Counted from the first letter of the stretch, positions 9,029 through 18,160 are shown. The stretch: 64,000 nt of DNA from Empedobacter falsenii (GCF_013488205.1 NZ_CP040908.1:3675607-3739606); one strand, 5' to 3'. Translations and numbers: made by a program. Notes: generated by a model from the letters alone, not told the origin.

Positions 9029-9790
9029 TACGAATTCTTTTCCATCAAAAATACCATAAGTAAAGTAGTTAATCCAATCGCCAAGATTGATATGACGCGC
9101 TTTGCCTATCGCAATTTCCATTGGTAAATGTCGATGTCCATAAATTAGATAATCGTAGTATTTTCGATGCAATTGTTTGCGGCTATACATGATTAACCAT
9201 TCATTGTCAACGCCCAAAAAATTAACATCTTCGTCACCCGAAATCATTTTATTTTTTCGCGAAGCTGTAATTCCCAACCACATTGCCAAATCCGGATGAA
9301 GTAGATAAAAAAGAAATTGACAAACTTTGTTTGTAAAAACCTTTTTCATGCGTTTGTAGCCTTTATCACCAGGACCTTTTCCATCGCCATGAACAATAAA
9401 AAATTCTTTCCCATTGATAATAAAATCCTGCTTATCTCGGAAAACAATCGCATTGATTTGTTCTTCCAAATAATCTTTCATCCATAAATCATGGTTTCCA
9501 ACAAAGAAATAAATAGGAATTCTACGATCAGAAATTTCGGCTAATTTTCCTAAAATACGCACAAATCCTTTCGGAACAACGTGTTTATATTCGAACCAAA
9601 AATCGAATAAATCGCCAATTAAAAATAAAACACCACAATCGTCTTTTATTTCGTCAAGCCATTTTACAAACAATTTTTCACGCACCAAACTATCTTTTTC
9701 ATTCGGAGCACCAAAGTGATGATCCGAAGAAAAATAGGCTTTTTTACCAGCTTCTAACTGAATGTTTATTGGTTGTCCTCCGCTAACCAT
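8963..9790 (-). CDS. lpxH: UDP-2,3-diacylglucosamine diphosphatase (LpxH-like metallophosphoesterase)
   Basis: 275 residues. The calcineurin-like phosphoesterase motifs appear in order: SDHHFG (22-27), GDLFDFW (59-65), GNHD (98-101), a later VHGDG and YGHRHLP. This pattern is that of LpxH, which cleaves UDP-2,3-diacylglucosamine to lipid X and UMP in lipid A synthesis at the inner membrane. The start at 9790 overlaps the end of queD by 25 bases, suggesting coupling, although a somewhat later start cannot be excluded. The 3' end overlaps the convergent DUF6427 gene by 66 bp. Confidence 0.8.
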   Translation of the reverse strand: MVSGGQPINIQLEAGKKAYFSSDHHFGAPNEKDSLVREKLFVKWLDEIKDDCGVLFLIGDLFDFWFEYKHVVPKGFVRILGKLAEISDRRIPIYFFVGNHDLWMKDYLEEQINAIVFRDKQDFIINGKEFFIVHGDGKGPGDKGYKRMKKVFTNKVCQFLFYLLHPDLAMWLGITASRKNKMISGDEDVNFLGVDNEWLIMYSRKQLHRKYYDYLIYGHRHLPMEIAIGKARHINLGDWINYFTYGIFDGKEFVLKTYLRNQGEESRDSIIKIID

Positions 9791-10218
9791 TCTGCATAAG
9801 AATTTTCAGTTTCGTGTAATTTCAAAGCAACCAAATCGATATTCGTTGGTAAAAGAGGCTTGATTTTATCCACAATCCATAAAATCATATTTTCAGCAGA
9901 CGGTTGATAATCTGTAAAAACAACATTGTGACCTTCTGCTAATAATTTTTCTCCTAATGTTTTGTGAGGCGAATTTTCGTTCAATAAAATTGCGTGATCA
10001 AAAAGATTAACAATTTCTTTGTTCACAATTTTTTTCAAATCGCCAAAATCCATCACCATTCCAAGTTTCACATCGTTTGTGTCTTCAGAAGGTGTTCCTT
10101 TCACAGTTACAAATAATTTGTACGAATGTCCATGTATATTTTTACACTTTCCGTCATAACCATGCAAAGCATGTGCAGTTTCGAACGTAAAAGCTTTTGT
10201 AAGTCGAATGATTTTCAT
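9766..10218 (-). CDS. queD: 6-carboxy-5,6,7,8-tetrahydropterin synthase (QueD/PTPS family)
   Basis: 150 residues. Zinc ligands are His16 (FETAHAL), His29 and His31 (IHGHSY), with the catalytic Cys at position 25 (GKCKN). A Glu near the C-terminus (ETENSYAEW) completes the pterin-binding pattern of the PTPS/QueD fold. QueD converts 7,8-dihydroneopterin triphosphate to carboxytetrahydropterin in queuosine synthesis. It is transcribed from the element at 10,245-10,252 and probably together with lpxH, whose start it overlaps by 25 bases. Confidence 0.85.
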   Translation of the reverse strand: MKIIRLTKAFTFETAHALHGYDGKCKNIHGHSYKLFVTVKGTPSEDTNDVKLGMVMDFGDLKKIVNKEIVNLFDHAILLNENSPHKTLGEKLLAEGHNVVFTDYQPSAENMILWIVDKIKPLLPTNIDLVALKLHETENSYAEWLAEDNQ

Positions 10219-10244
10219 TAAATTTAGTACTAAACTTTAATTTG

Positions 10245-10252
10245 CAAAGGTA
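10245..10252 (-). promoter_or_regulatory. Putative -7 element (TACCTTTG) for queD
   Basis: CAAAGGTA on plus is TACCTTTG on minus, an exact TAnnTTTG match 26 bases upstream of the queD ATG. It abuts the start codon of the divergent comF gene at 10,253. No TTG is seen at the best -33 spacing. Confidence 0.45.
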
Positions 10253-10918
10253 ATGGAAATCAAAACAATCGTAAATTCTTTGGTTGATTTATTTTTTCCG
10301 ATGCGTTGTTTGGATTGTCAAGACGTCATTCAACCTTCGCAATTTCTGTGTGTTTCGTGCTCAACAAAACTCGTTTTTACGCATTTTAATTTTGATCAAA
10401 ATAATCGTGCTTATGATAAATTGAGAAATTTTTGCGAGGTCGAAAATGCATTTTCTTTGTTAGAATTTAAACATCATAATACCACACAAGCCATTTTACA
10501 TGAAATGAAATATAGAAACCGCCCAGAAATTGGAATTGATTTAGCACAATTGATTAAGTTTGATTTGAGTGATTATGACGGAATTATTCCGATTCCGTTG
10601 CATCCAAAACGATTGAAAACAAGAGGCTACAATCAAGTAGAAGATTTTGCGCGAACGTTGGCAGAAATCAACCAGATTAATTATTTTTCGGATGGATTAA
10701 TCAGAACAAAATACAATTCATCTCAAGTAAATGAAGACAAAAAACATCGATTAGAAAATTTGAAAGATGCGTTTGAAATCAATCCAAATCTTAAACCAGG
10801 ACATTATATTTTGATTGATGATGTGTTAACAACTGGCGCAACAATTGCATCAGCCATTAAAAAGTTTAATCTTTCAGAAAATTTTAAGATAAGTGTAATT
10901 ACCATTGCTTGTGCTTAA
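10253..10918 (+). CDS. comF: ComF family phosphoribosyltransferase-like protein
   Basis: 221 residues. An N-terminal zinc-finger-like CLDC...CVSC pair (about residues 19-36) precedes a type I phosphoribosyltransferase fold with IPIPLHPKRLKTRGYNQ and the PRPP loop ILIDDVLTTGAT. This is the ComF/GntX layout, linked to DNA uptake in competent bacteria but found widely without competence. Divergent from queD, and followed after 27 bases by a lipoprotein gene. Its role in this organism is not clear. Confidence 0.8.
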   Translation: MEIKTIVNSLVDLFFPMRCLDCQDVIQPSQFLCVSCSTKLVFTHFNFDQNNRAYDKLRNFCEVENAFSLLEFKHHNTTQAILHEMKYRNRPEIGIDLAQLIKFDLSDYDGIIPIPLHPKRLKTRGYNQVEDFARTLAEINQINYFSDGLIRTKYNSSQVNEDKKHRLENLKDAFEINPNLKPGHYILIDDVLTTGATIASAIKKFNLSENFKISVITIACA

Positions 10919-10945
10919 TAACAAGCTTTTTCTTAACTTGCGCCC

Positions 10946-12703
10946 ATGAATAAGACGACACGTTTTTCGCTTTTGATGTTAACCATTTTGATGGTTATTT
11001 CTTGTGCAAGACAAGGTTCACCAACGGGAGGACCTAAAGATGAAACTCCGCCAGTTTTCCTAAAAGCTGATCCAGATACGTTGGCAACAAATGTAGATGT
11101 CAATTTGCAAGAGGCAATAATCAACTTTGATGAGTACATTCTTCTGAAAGAATACAGCAAAAATGTGGTTGTTTCGCCATCGTTTCAAATTCCACCAATT
11201 GTGACGCCGCAAGCTTTAGCGAAGAAAAACATTTCGATTAAATTTCAAGAACCATTGTTGCCAAATACGACATATAGTTTCAATTTTGGTGATGCGATTC
11301 AAGATTTTAATGAAAATAATAAGTTGTCAAACTTTCAATATGTTTTTTCGACAGGTAGTTTTATTGATTCGTTGAAGGTGACAGGTCGAGTAAATTCGTC
11401 TTATGATTTCAAATTGCCAGAGAAGATATTGGTCGGGCTATATAAAATAGATAGTACATACAAAGACAGCATTATTCTGCAAAAGAAACCATATTACATT
11501 GCTAGAGCCAATGATAAAGGAGAATATCAATTAAATTATTTGGCTTCGGGCAAATATAAATTGATTGCTTTTGAGGATAAGGTAGAAAATGTGATGTACG
11601 ATTATGGGAAAGAGCGCTTGGCTTTTCATAACGAACCAATTGAGTTGAATGCAAATCAACAAATCAACTTGAATTTATTCAATCAAAAACCAGCTTATCG
11701 TAAACCTGAAGCGAGTTTTAAACAAGAAGGTTTAATTGTTTTTAAAACGACTGGCGCAACGGATGATGTTACGATAACACCGGTAGGAAAAGAATTTAAA
11801 ACGGCTTATATTCAGAAGTTTCCAAAACAAGATTCGATTAACTTTTGGTTTAATCCAAAGGTGGATACAATTATAGGAAAAAGCGCTAAATTGAATTTCA
11901 AGGTTCAACATAAAGATCAAATAGATGAAGTAAGTGCATTATATTCAAAATCGAATACAGAACGAAAATTAGAATTTAAAGCATTAAATGATCAAAAATT
12001 AGCACCAAATAAACCATTTAAAATTCAGGCAAATGCGCCAATAAAATCATTGGATTTATCTAAAATTTATGTGTTTAAAGATACAGTTTCAATTCCATTC
12101 AAAGTTTCCATTGATACAGTGAATGCACAGAACTTGAATTTTGCTTTTGATAAAAATTTAGACGAAAAATTTGAAGTTAATATTTATCCAAATGCTTTGA
12201 CAGATGTGTTAGGAGAGAAGAATGATACGCTTGCTTATCCAATAAAAATGGGAACGCGTGGCGATTTTGGACATTTGAAATTAACGCTTCAAAATACTCC
12301 AAGCAAACCATTTATCCTACAATTTCTAAAAACTGATAAAGACTTTACAGTAATTGAAGAATTATATAATCCAGCAAATAAAAACTATTTCGAATTTAAT
12401 TTTATTGAACCGGGAGAATATTTATTCCGTTTATTGGTTGATGAAAATGAAAATGGAAAATGGGATACAGGCGATTACTTATCAGGTAAACAACCAGAAC
12501 CAATTTATTTGTATCCAGAGCCAATCAAAATTAGAGCGATGTGGGATGCGACTGAAACATGGGTTTTAGGTGAGGCAAATCAACCCGTTTCTTTACCAAA
12601 TGACGATAAAGATTCGGACAAAAATAGAATACGTCGAGGAGAATTGAAAGAAGGCGAGGAGCGCCAAAATCCACGAACAACAAATAAGAAATCAGAGGAA
12701 TAG
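10946..12703 (+). CDS. Lipoprotein with N-terminal Ig-like (Big_5) domain
   Basis: 585 residues. The N-terminus is a lipoprotein signal with the lipobox VISC and Cys20. The GSPTGGPKDETPP segment that follows is the hallmark of a Bacteroidota family carrying a bacterial Ig-like Big_5 domain (about residues 30-140, ending in YVFSTG). A long beta-rich region follows, with a DENENGKWDTGDYL stretch near 495-510, and a very polar tail rich in Arg, Lys and Glu. It is probably anchored at the outer membrane; the function is unknown. The stop codon lies inside the loop of its own terminator. Confidence 0.75.
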   Translation: MNKTTRFSLLMLTILMVISCARQGSPTGGPKDETPPVFLKADPDTLATNVDVNLQEAIINFDEYILLKEYSKNVVVSPSFQIPPIVTPQALAKKNISIKFQEPLLPNTTYSFNFGDAIQDFNENNKLSNFQYVFSTGSFIDSLKVTGRVNSSYDFKLPEKILVGLYKIDSTYKDSIILQKKPYYIARANDKGEYQLNYLASGKYKLIAFEDKVENVMYDYGKERLAFHNEPIELNANQQINLNLFNQKPAYRKPEASFKQEGLIVFKTTGATDDVTITPVGKEFKTAYIQKFPKQDSINFWFNPKVDTIIGKSAKLNFKVQHKDQIDEVSALYSKSNTERKLEFKALNDQKLAPNKPFKIQANAPIKSLDLSKIYVFKDTVSIPFKVSIDTVNAQNLNFAFDKNLDEKFEVNIYPNALTDVLGEKNDTLAYPIKMGTRGDFGHLKLTLQNTPSKPFILQFLKTDKDFTVIEELYNPANKNYFEFNFIEPGEYLFRLLVDENENGKWDTGDYLSGKQPEPIYLYPEPIKIRAMWDATETWVLGEANQPVSLPNDDKDSDKNRIRRGELKEGEERQNPRTTNKKSEE

Positions 12704-12720
12704 TTCTCTGATTTTTTTTT
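12690..12720 (+). terminator. Rho-independent terminator of the Ig-like lipoprotein gene
   Basis: AATCAGAG and CTCTGATT form a perfect 8-bp stem with an 8-base loop containing the TAG stop, followed by nine T residues. Confidence 0.85.
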
Positions 12721-12724
12721 GATT

Positions 12725-13135
12725 CTAACTCTCTGGAGCCAAATATATAAAAGGTGAAAGAGGAATGTTTCTCAAAATAGAATAAATCAAAAGGAAGATT
12801 AAGAAATTTCGCGCAAAACTTGCAGGGAGATGTAATTTGCCTGACATTGGTTTGCCTAAAAAAATATTTCCAACAATAGCATAATACAATTGTACACAAA
12901 TGTAAAGTGCAAAAGGCAAAATAAGATTGTAGCGTAACGATTGTAAAAAATGCCCGTGAACAAGCAAGGAAAGAGCACGTTGACCACCACAGCCAGGACA
13001 CCATAAACCTATTATTTCATGAAACATACATTTGATAGAAAACGGATTTTGGTTGCTGTAATAACTATAAAAATAGACAATTACCAAAATGGGTAAAAGC
13101 GTTGCTAGTCCATAAACCAAAATCCGTTTTATCAT
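12725..13135 (-). CDS. DUF2752 family membrane protein
   Basis: 136 residues with an N-terminal membrane helix and two more hydrophobic segments. The signature CMFHEIIGLWCPGCGGQRAL, a Cys-rich turn after the first helix, identifies DUF2752, of unknown function. It is four bases downstream of the CD225-like gene and probably shares its transcript. The two families often travel together in Bacteroidota, as they do here. No catalytic residues can be assigned. Confidence 0.75.
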   Translation of the reverse strand: MIKRILVYGLATLLPILVIVYFYSYYSNQNPFSIKCMFHEIIGLWCPGCGGQRALSLLVHGHFLQSLRYNLILPFALYICVQLYYAIVGNIFLGKPMSGKLHLPASFARNFLIFLLIYSILRNIPLSPFIYLAPES

Positions 13136-13139
13136 ATGA

Positions 13140-13517
13140 TTAATTTCCGTTAGAGCTTTCTAAAATACTTTTATATTGCTCCATATAGGCATCCATACCT
13201 CCTGTAATTAACATCACAACATTGATAATAACACCAATTACGCCTAAACCAATTGCAACATAAGCTAATAATTTAGAATTCTTAGCTGCTTGTTCAGCAC
13301 CTGTATAATCGCCAATATTGTGTTTTGTATTCACTTGATTTGCAAAAACAATTGCAATAATACCCACAATAGTACCGATGCAACAAGGAGAACAAAGCCC
13401 TAAAACAGTACTAATGATTGCTAAAACAAGGTTGTTTTCTTGTTTTGGTTTAATTTCTTCAAAAGAAGATTGTTGAGGTTGATTAAAATCTTGAGTAGAT
13501 TGGTTAGAATAATCCAT
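13140..13517 (-). CDS. CD225/dispanin-like (TM2/DUF4190-type) small membrane protein
   Basis: 125 residues from the ATG at 13,517 (MDYSNQ). An in-frame ATG at 13,568 would add a Phe/Lys-rich segment not expected for the family. The N-terminal 35 residues are Gln/Asn-rich and disordered. Two membrane segments follow: LAIISTVLGLCSPCCIGTIV and VAIGLGVIGVIINVVMLITGG. Between them is the FANQVNTKHNIGDYTGAEQAAKNSK segment characteristic of CD225/dispanin-like bacterial proteins. The function is unknown. It is likely the first gene of a two-gene operon with the DUF2752 protein. Confidence 0.7.
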   Translation of the reverse strand: MDYSNQSTQDFNQPQQSSFEEIKPKQENNLVLAIISTVLGLCSPCCIGTIVGIIAIVFANQVNTKHNIGDYTGAEQAAKNSKLLAYVAIGLGVIGVIINVVMLITGGMDAYMEQYKSILESSNGN

Positions 13518-13572
13518 AATAATGTTTTTTTGTTTGAAATAAAAGTAAAAAAAAATACTGTTAATCAAAAAA

Positions 13573-14229
13573 TTATATTTCCCAAGAAATATTTTCTTTG
13601 ATAGGTGTATTTATATTTCCACTATATATAGCGTTTTCTATTTTTAATGATTTACTTACAACGGTATTACTTCCTACTATACAGCCATTTGCAATAGATA
13701 AACCTTTCAAAATTTGTACTTTATTACATATCCAAACGTTATCACCAACGTTTACTGCTTTATTAGGATTAATAAGTGACTTATCTTGATTATAAATTTT
13801 ATGAAAATCTGTATCCATAATAAGAATATCCCATGATAATAAACAGTTATTGCCAAAACTAATGTTATTGTAACATACAATAGAAGATTCAGCAGTTATG
13901 TTAAAATTTTGACCAAATGTTAAACTACCACTTTTGCTCACTGAAATTTTAGAGCCGTGACCAATATTTGATCGACCAATAAAATTTATTATTCCCTTGT
14001 TTTCCCATATACCTTTTGATAATTTTCGATCAAAAATCAAAACATCTCCAAAACCAAGTTTTATTAATCCAAAAGGAGAATCAATTGGAATATTCACTTT
14101 ACCATGTAAAGATTTTAGTCTAAAATTAGAGCTAATTATTACAGGGAATTTAATTGCTTGACTAAATTTAAAATAGACAAAATTGAAAATAATAGTTTTG
14201 ATAAAACTAATTTTAAAAATATTCTTCAT
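13573..14229 (-). CDS. Left-handed beta-helix acyltransferase (hexapeptide repeat)
   Basis: 218 residues. Hexapeptide-like repeats run through about residues 85-205 (for example IGRSNIGHGSKISVSKSG, FGNNCLLSW, VGDNVWICNKVQILKG, IVGSNTVVSKS). DTDFHKIY contains the catalytic-type His of xenobiotic/O-acetyltransferases. The N-terminal half is poorly conserved. It most resembles WbbJ-type sugar O-acetyltransferases, with acyl-CoA as the expected donor. It follows radA by three bases and is unusually AT-rich compared with radA, which may indicate a later insertion. No polysaccharide genes are adjacent. Confidence 0.7.
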   Translation of the reverse strand: MKNIFKISFIKTIIFNFVYFKFSQAIKFPVIISSNFRLKSLHGKVNIPIDSPFGLIKLGFGDVLIFDRKLSKGIWENKGIINFIGRSNIGHGSKISVSKSGSLTFGQNFNITAESSIVCYNNISFGNNCLLSWDILIMDTDFHKIYNQDKSLINPNKAVNVGDNVWICNKVQILKGLSIANGCIVGSNTVVSKSLKIENAIYSGNINTPIKENISWEI

Positions 14230-14232
14230 AAG

Positions 14233-15597
14233 TTATTGAAATAACATGCGATATAAATCTTCAACTTTAGAAATTCTAACGATTCGAATTCCAAAATCTG
14301 TATCTTTTATTTTATTGTATTTTGAAACAAAAATTGCATCAAAACCTAATTTTTCGGCTTCGGTAATGCGTTGTTCAACACGATTTACAGCTCTTATTTC
14401 TCCACTCAAACCAACTTCTCCTGCAAAACAACAATTATCTGGAACAGCAGAATCTTCGCTCGATGAAAGAATTGCCACAATAACAGCCAAATCAATTGCA
14501 GGATCATCCACTCGAATTCCGCCTGTAATATTCAAGAAAACATCTTTCATATTCAGTCTGAACCCAGCACGTTTTTCTAAAACTGCCAACAACATATTCA
14601 ATCGTTTGGCATCAAAACCAGTCGCCGTACGTTGCGGAGTTCCATAAACCGCCGTAGAAACCAAAGCTTGAATTTCAATTAACATCGGGCGAACACCTTC
14701 CAAAGTTGCTGCAATTGCATTTCCGCTCAATAATTCATCTTTCTTTGTAATTAATACTTCAGATGGATTTGTCACTTCGCGCAAACCAGCACCTTGCATT
14801 TCGTAAATTCCAATTTCTGCAGTTGAGCCAAAACGGTTTTTATTTGCACGTAAAATTCGGTAAATATGGTTGCGATCACCTTCAAATTGTAACACAACAT
14901 CTACCATATGCTCCAAAATTTTTGGACCAGCAATTACACCTTCTTTTGTAATATGACCAATTAAAATAATCGGTGTGTTAGTTTCTTTTGCGTATTGAAT
15001 TAGCTCAAAAGTTGTTTCTCGAATTTGAGAAATACTTCCTGGAGACGATTCTACATAAGTTGTTTGAAGTGTTTGAACAGAATCGACAACAATCAGTTGA
15101 GGTTGAATTTCTTTGGCGTGAGCAAATATTTTTTGCGTATTGGTTTCAGGTAAAATAAAACATTGATCCGATTCAATTCCAATTCGTTCAGCACGAAGTT
15201 TTACTTGTGAAACAGATTCTTCTCCAGATACATATAAGATTTTAATCGTATCTAACTTTAAGGCTACTTGCAACATTAATGTGGATTTTCCAACCCCAGG
15301 TTCTCCACCAACCAAAATCACTGATCCAGGAACAATTCCACCACCTAAAACTCGGTCTAATTCTTGGTTTTTTGTCGAAATTCTTATTTCTCCTAATGGA
15401 TTTATTTCTCGGATATTCAGTGCAAAAGTTTTCTCTTTTTTATCCGATTTATCTTTCCACGATTTTTTTTCGTCGCCTTTGTCCACAATTTCTTCAACAA
15501 TGGTATTCCATTCGCCACAACTTTTGCATTGTCCCATCCATTGCGAGGTTTGCGTGCCACAGTTTTGGCAGAAATATGTAGTTTTTGTTTTAGCCAT
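14233..15597 (-). CDS. radA: DNA repair protein RadA
   Basis: 454 residues from the ATG at 15,597, the usual RadA start (MAKTKTTYFCQNCG). An in-frame ATG at 15,615 lies upstream of a -7-like element and is less likely. Domains: N-terminal C4 zinc finger (CQNC and CKSC), RecA-like ATPase with Walker A GGEPGVGKST, the RadA-specific KNRFG motif, and a C-terminal Lon-like domain. RadA is a DnaB-like helicase that promotes branch migration during recombination. The length matches the family. Confidence 0.93.
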   Translation of the reverse strand: MAKTKTTYFCQNCGTQTSQWMGQCKSCGEWNTIVEEIVDKGDEKKSWKDKSDKKEKTFALNIREINPLGEIRISTKNQELDRVLGGGIVPGSVILVGGEPGVGKSTLMLQVALKLDTIKILYVSGEESVSQVKLRAERIGIESDQCFILPETNTQKIFAHAKEIQPQLIVVDSVQTLQTTYVESSPGSISQIRETTFELIQYAKETNTPIILIGHITKEGVIAGPKILEHMVDVVLQFEGDRNHIYRILRANKNRFGSTAEIGIYEMQGAGLREVTNPSEVLITKKDELLSGNAIAATLEGVRPMLIEIQALVSTAVYGTPQRTATGFDAKRLNMLLAVLEKRAGFRLNMKDVFLNITGGIRVDDPAIDLAVIVAILSSSEDSAVPDNCCFAGEVGLSGEIRAVNRVEQRITEAEKLGFDAIFVSKYNKIKDTDFGIRIVRISKVEDLYRMLFQ

Positions 15598-15602
15598 AGT
15601 TT

Positions 15603-15610
15603 CAAATTTA
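15603..15610 (-). promoter_or_regulatory. Putative -7 element (TAAATTTG) for radA
   Basis: Exact TAnnTTTG match on the minus strand, only five bases from the radA ATG at 15,597, so the transcript would start almost at the start codon. The nearest TTG is 24 bases upstream, longer than usual, which lowers confidence. Confidence 0.35.
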
Positions 15611-15716
15611 GACAAAAATAATCTTTTATCGCGACAAGATATGGAGTTATAAGTGTGAAAAATTTTAATACAACAACTAAAAAACGTTAACGATAATTTA
15701 CTTTTTTAACAAATTA

Positions 15717-15736
15717 TCAACTTTAGATAAAGTTGA
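15717..15736. repeat. Perfect 8-bp inverted repeat upstream of the paralogue triplet
   Basis: TCAACTTT and AAAGTTGA around AGAT, 54 bases before the first gene of the triplet at 15,790. It could be an operator or a transcript hairpin; no T-run follows, so it is not a typical terminator. Confidence 0.4.
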
Positions 15737-15789
15737 GTTAAATATTGATTTTCAATTGTTTTCTCGATTATTTTTAATCATATTTTAAA

Positions 15790-16587
15790 ATGCCAATGAA
15801 AAGAACTTTACTTCTTAGCTTTTTTTATATTTTTTGTATTTCTGCCTATGCTCAAAGTACTTTAATTACAGGAAAAATTATTGTGGATGATGCAGATGAA
15901 GTTATTGATTTGGAAGGAACTTTGATTGAAAACTTAACGACAAAAGCCAAAACAAAAGCGAATAATGTTGGCTTATTTTCGATAAATGTGAATTTGAATG
16001 ATGAATTGTTAATCAAACATACGGGAATTGAAGAAAGAAGATTAAAAGTTTCTGAAAGCACGATTACGAAAGGTTTTGTGATGATTCACGTAAATATTGA
16101 AGTAATTGAATTGAAGGAAGCGAATATCTCGAAATTGGATAAAAATTCGCTCAAAAATTTGGGAAAAGAAAAATCATTTCAAGAAAAATTGAATGATGAA
16201 GCAGGTTTTACTTCTCTAGAATTTAAAGCGGAACTGAATCTTAAACATGATGAGGAAAGAGTGAATAGAACGATTAAACAAGTTGGTGGAGTTAATTTGC
16301 TTGGGTTGTTAAATGTGTTTAAAAGTCCAAAAAAGCGAATGAAAAATCCTGTTCCGATAAAAGTTGTGAAAGAAGATCAATTGTCGGCGTTACATAAATT
16401 TTTTACGACCTATTATTTTGTGAATGATTTGAAAATTCCTGAAGGAAAAATAAACGAGTTTTTGGATTATTGTTATTCAAATTTTGATTTTCCCAAATTG
16501 TTGCGAGATAATAATTTTGATGAAATTCTTTTTATAATTGAGGAACAAGCACCAATTTATTTAGCAAAAATGAAGAAAAATGAGTAG
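15790..16587 (+). CDS. Secreted carboxypeptidase-regulatory-like domain protein, paralogue 1 of 3
   Basis: 265 residues from the ATG at 15,790; a second ATG at 15,796 is equally possible. Signal peptide MKRTLLLSFFYIFCISAYAQ, then a short beta-sandwich with TLITGKIIVDD...FSINVNLNDELLIKHTG, like the CarboxypepD_reg plug-type domain. A helical C-terminal half ends in LEEQAP-like wording (IIEEQAPIYLAKM). Expected to be periplasmic or outer-membrane-associated. It shares architecture and end motifs with the next two genes but is the most diverged of the three. The function is unknown. It ends in an 8-base overlap with the next gene. Confidence 0.75.
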   Translation: MPMKRTLLLSFFYIFCISAYAQSTLITGKIIVDDADEVIDLEGTLIENLTTKAKTKANNVGLFSINVNLNDELLIKHTGIEERRLKVSESTITKGFVMIHVNIEVIELKEANISKLDKNSLKNLGKEKSFQEKLNDEAGFTSLEFKAELNLKHDEERVNRTIKQVGGVNLLGLLNVFKSPKKRMKNPVPIKVVKEDQLSALHKFFTTYYFVNDLKIPEGKINEFLDYCYSNFDFPKLLRDNNFDEILFIIEEQAPIYLAKMKKNE

Positions 16588-17362
16588 AATAAAATACATT
16601 ATATTATTGAATTTGTTGAGCGTTTTTACATTTGCGCAGACGACTTTGATTACCGGAAAAGTGGTGATTGATGATGGAATTGCTGGGCAAGATGTGGTGG
16701 ACAATATTTTGGTGACAAATGAATCGACGAATGCGAAAGCGTTTACAAATGCGAGTGGAATGTTTTCGATTAAGGCGTCTGTTGGAGATGAATTGATTTT
16801 TACGCACGATTTTTATATCGAACGAAAAATCAAAATTACATCGGATATTTTAGCAAAAGGAATGCTGACGATTCACTTGAATATTGAAACAATTGAACTT
16901 GCTGAAGCGAGAATTAATACGTTAGACAAAAACTTTAAGAACAATATCAAGCTCAAATATGACCAAGTTGATGAAATGTACAAACAGTTGAATTTGGGAA
17001 TTGATCCTAATTTGCGTTTCAGAAAAATTGATCCTAATGCTACATCAAATATTGGAAGTTTTGGATTATTGAATCCTGCGGCATGGATTACTGCAATTTC
17101 AGGTCAACGGAAGCGAGAAAAAAGACAGTACGAATATTTCAAAAAAGAAGATAGAATAAAAGATTTGGAGAATTATTTTACCCCAAATTATTTCATTGAA
17201 ACGTTGAATATTCCAGAAAATAAAGTCAGTGAATATGTAAAGTATTGTTATATTAATTTTGAATTAGACAAATTGGTCACAGCAAATAATTACGACAAAA
17301 TAACTCAGATTCTAGAGGAACAAGCACCGATTTATTTGTCAAAAATCCAAAAGAATGAATAA
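16580..17362 (+). CDS. Secreted carboxypeptidase-regulatory-like domain protein, paralogue 2 of 3
   Basis: 260 residues. Signal peptide ending FTFAQ, then TTLITGKVVIDDG and GMFSIKASVGDELIFTHDFYIERKIKI, the carboxypeptidase-regulatory-like domain. Next comes an ELAEARINTLDKNFKNNIKL segment and a helical C-terminus with ENYFTPNYFIETLNIPENKV and ILEEQAPIYL. It is clearly homologous over its whole length to the gene that follows (well over half identical by eye) and more distantly to the preceding one. Overlaps both neighbours by 8 bases at ATGA-type junctions, implying a single transcript. Confidence 0.78.
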   Translation: MSRIKYIILLNLLSVFTFAQTTLITGKVVIDDGIAGQDVVDNILVTNESTNAKAFTNASGMFSIKASVGDELIFTHDFYIERKIKITSDILAKGMLTIHLNIETIELAEARINTLDKNFKNNIKLKYDQVDEMYKQLNLGIDPNLRFRKIDPNATSNIGSFGLLNPAAWITAISGQRKREKRQYEYFKKEDRIKDLENYFTPNYFIETLNIPENKVSEYVKYCYINFELDKLVTANNYDKITQILEEQAPIYLSKIQKNE

Positions 17363-18131
17363 AATTTTATACGTTATAATTTTTGGTTTGATAAGCACTT
17401 TTTCTTTTGCGCAAAAAACTTTGATTACTGGAAAAGTGGTCATTGATGATGGCGTTGTTGGGCAAGATGCTGTGGATCATATTTTAATTTTGAATGAAAT
17501 GACTAATGCCAGAGTTTTGACAAACGAAAATGGAATGTTTTCGATCAAAGCATCAGTTGGAGATGAATTGGTGATTACACATGATTTTTATATCGACCGA
17601 AAAATCAAAATTACATCGGATATTTTAGCAAAAGGAATGCTGATGATTCACTTGAATATTGAAACGATTGAACTAGCTGAAGCGCGAATTAATACATTAG
17701 ACAAAAATTTTAAGAATAACATCAAGTTAGAACACGGAAAAGTAGATGAATTGTATGATAATTTGAATTTGGGTTTTGATCCAAATTTGCGCTTCCGAAA
17801 GATAAATCCTAACATGACTTCTACAATTAATAATAACGGGTTGTTGGATCCTTCTTTGTGGATAGCATCTATTTCTGGGCAAAAGAAAAAAGATAAAAAA
17901 CAAAACGAGTATTTCAAAAAGGTAGATAAAATCAAAGATTTAGAGAATTATTTCACTTCAAATTATTTCATCGAAAGTTTAAATATTCCAGAAAATAAAG
18001 TCACCGATTATGTGCGATATTGTTATGCGAATTTTGAATTGGAGAAACTCGTAAAAGAAAACAAATACGATAAAATCACAGAAATTTTAGAGGAACAAGC
18101 ACCTAAATATTTGGAAATGATAAAGAAATAA
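17355..18131 (+). CDS. Secreted carboxypeptidase-regulatory-like domain protein, paralogue 3 of 3
   Basis: 258 residues with the same layout as paralogue 2: signal peptide ending FSFAQ, TLITGKVVIDDG, GMFSIKASVGDELVITHDFYIDRKIKI, LNTLDKN-type linker and ENYFTSNYFIESLNIPENKV. Paralogues 2 and 3 share long identical runs (such as KITSDILAKGML), so the duplication is recent relative to paralogue 1. The main differences are in the central region around the WI(T/A)(A/S)ISGQ(R/K)K motif. The shared role is unknown; a cell-surface or periplasmic partner is inferred from the signal peptide. Confidence 0.78.
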   Translation: MNKILYVIIFGLISTFSFAQKTLITGKVVIDDGVVGQDAVDHILILNEMTNARVLTNENGMFSIKASVGDELVITHDFYIDRKIKITSDILAKGMLMIHLNIETIELAEARINTLDKNFKNNIKLEHGKVDELYDNLNLGFDPNLRFRKINPNMTSTINNNGLLDPSLWIASISGQKKKDKKQNEYFKKVDKIKDLENYFTSNYFIESLNIPENKVTDYVRYCYANFELEKLVKENKYDKITEILEEQAPKYLEMIKK

Positions 18132-18160
18132 AATGTATATTTAATAAAAACTTATTCGCT

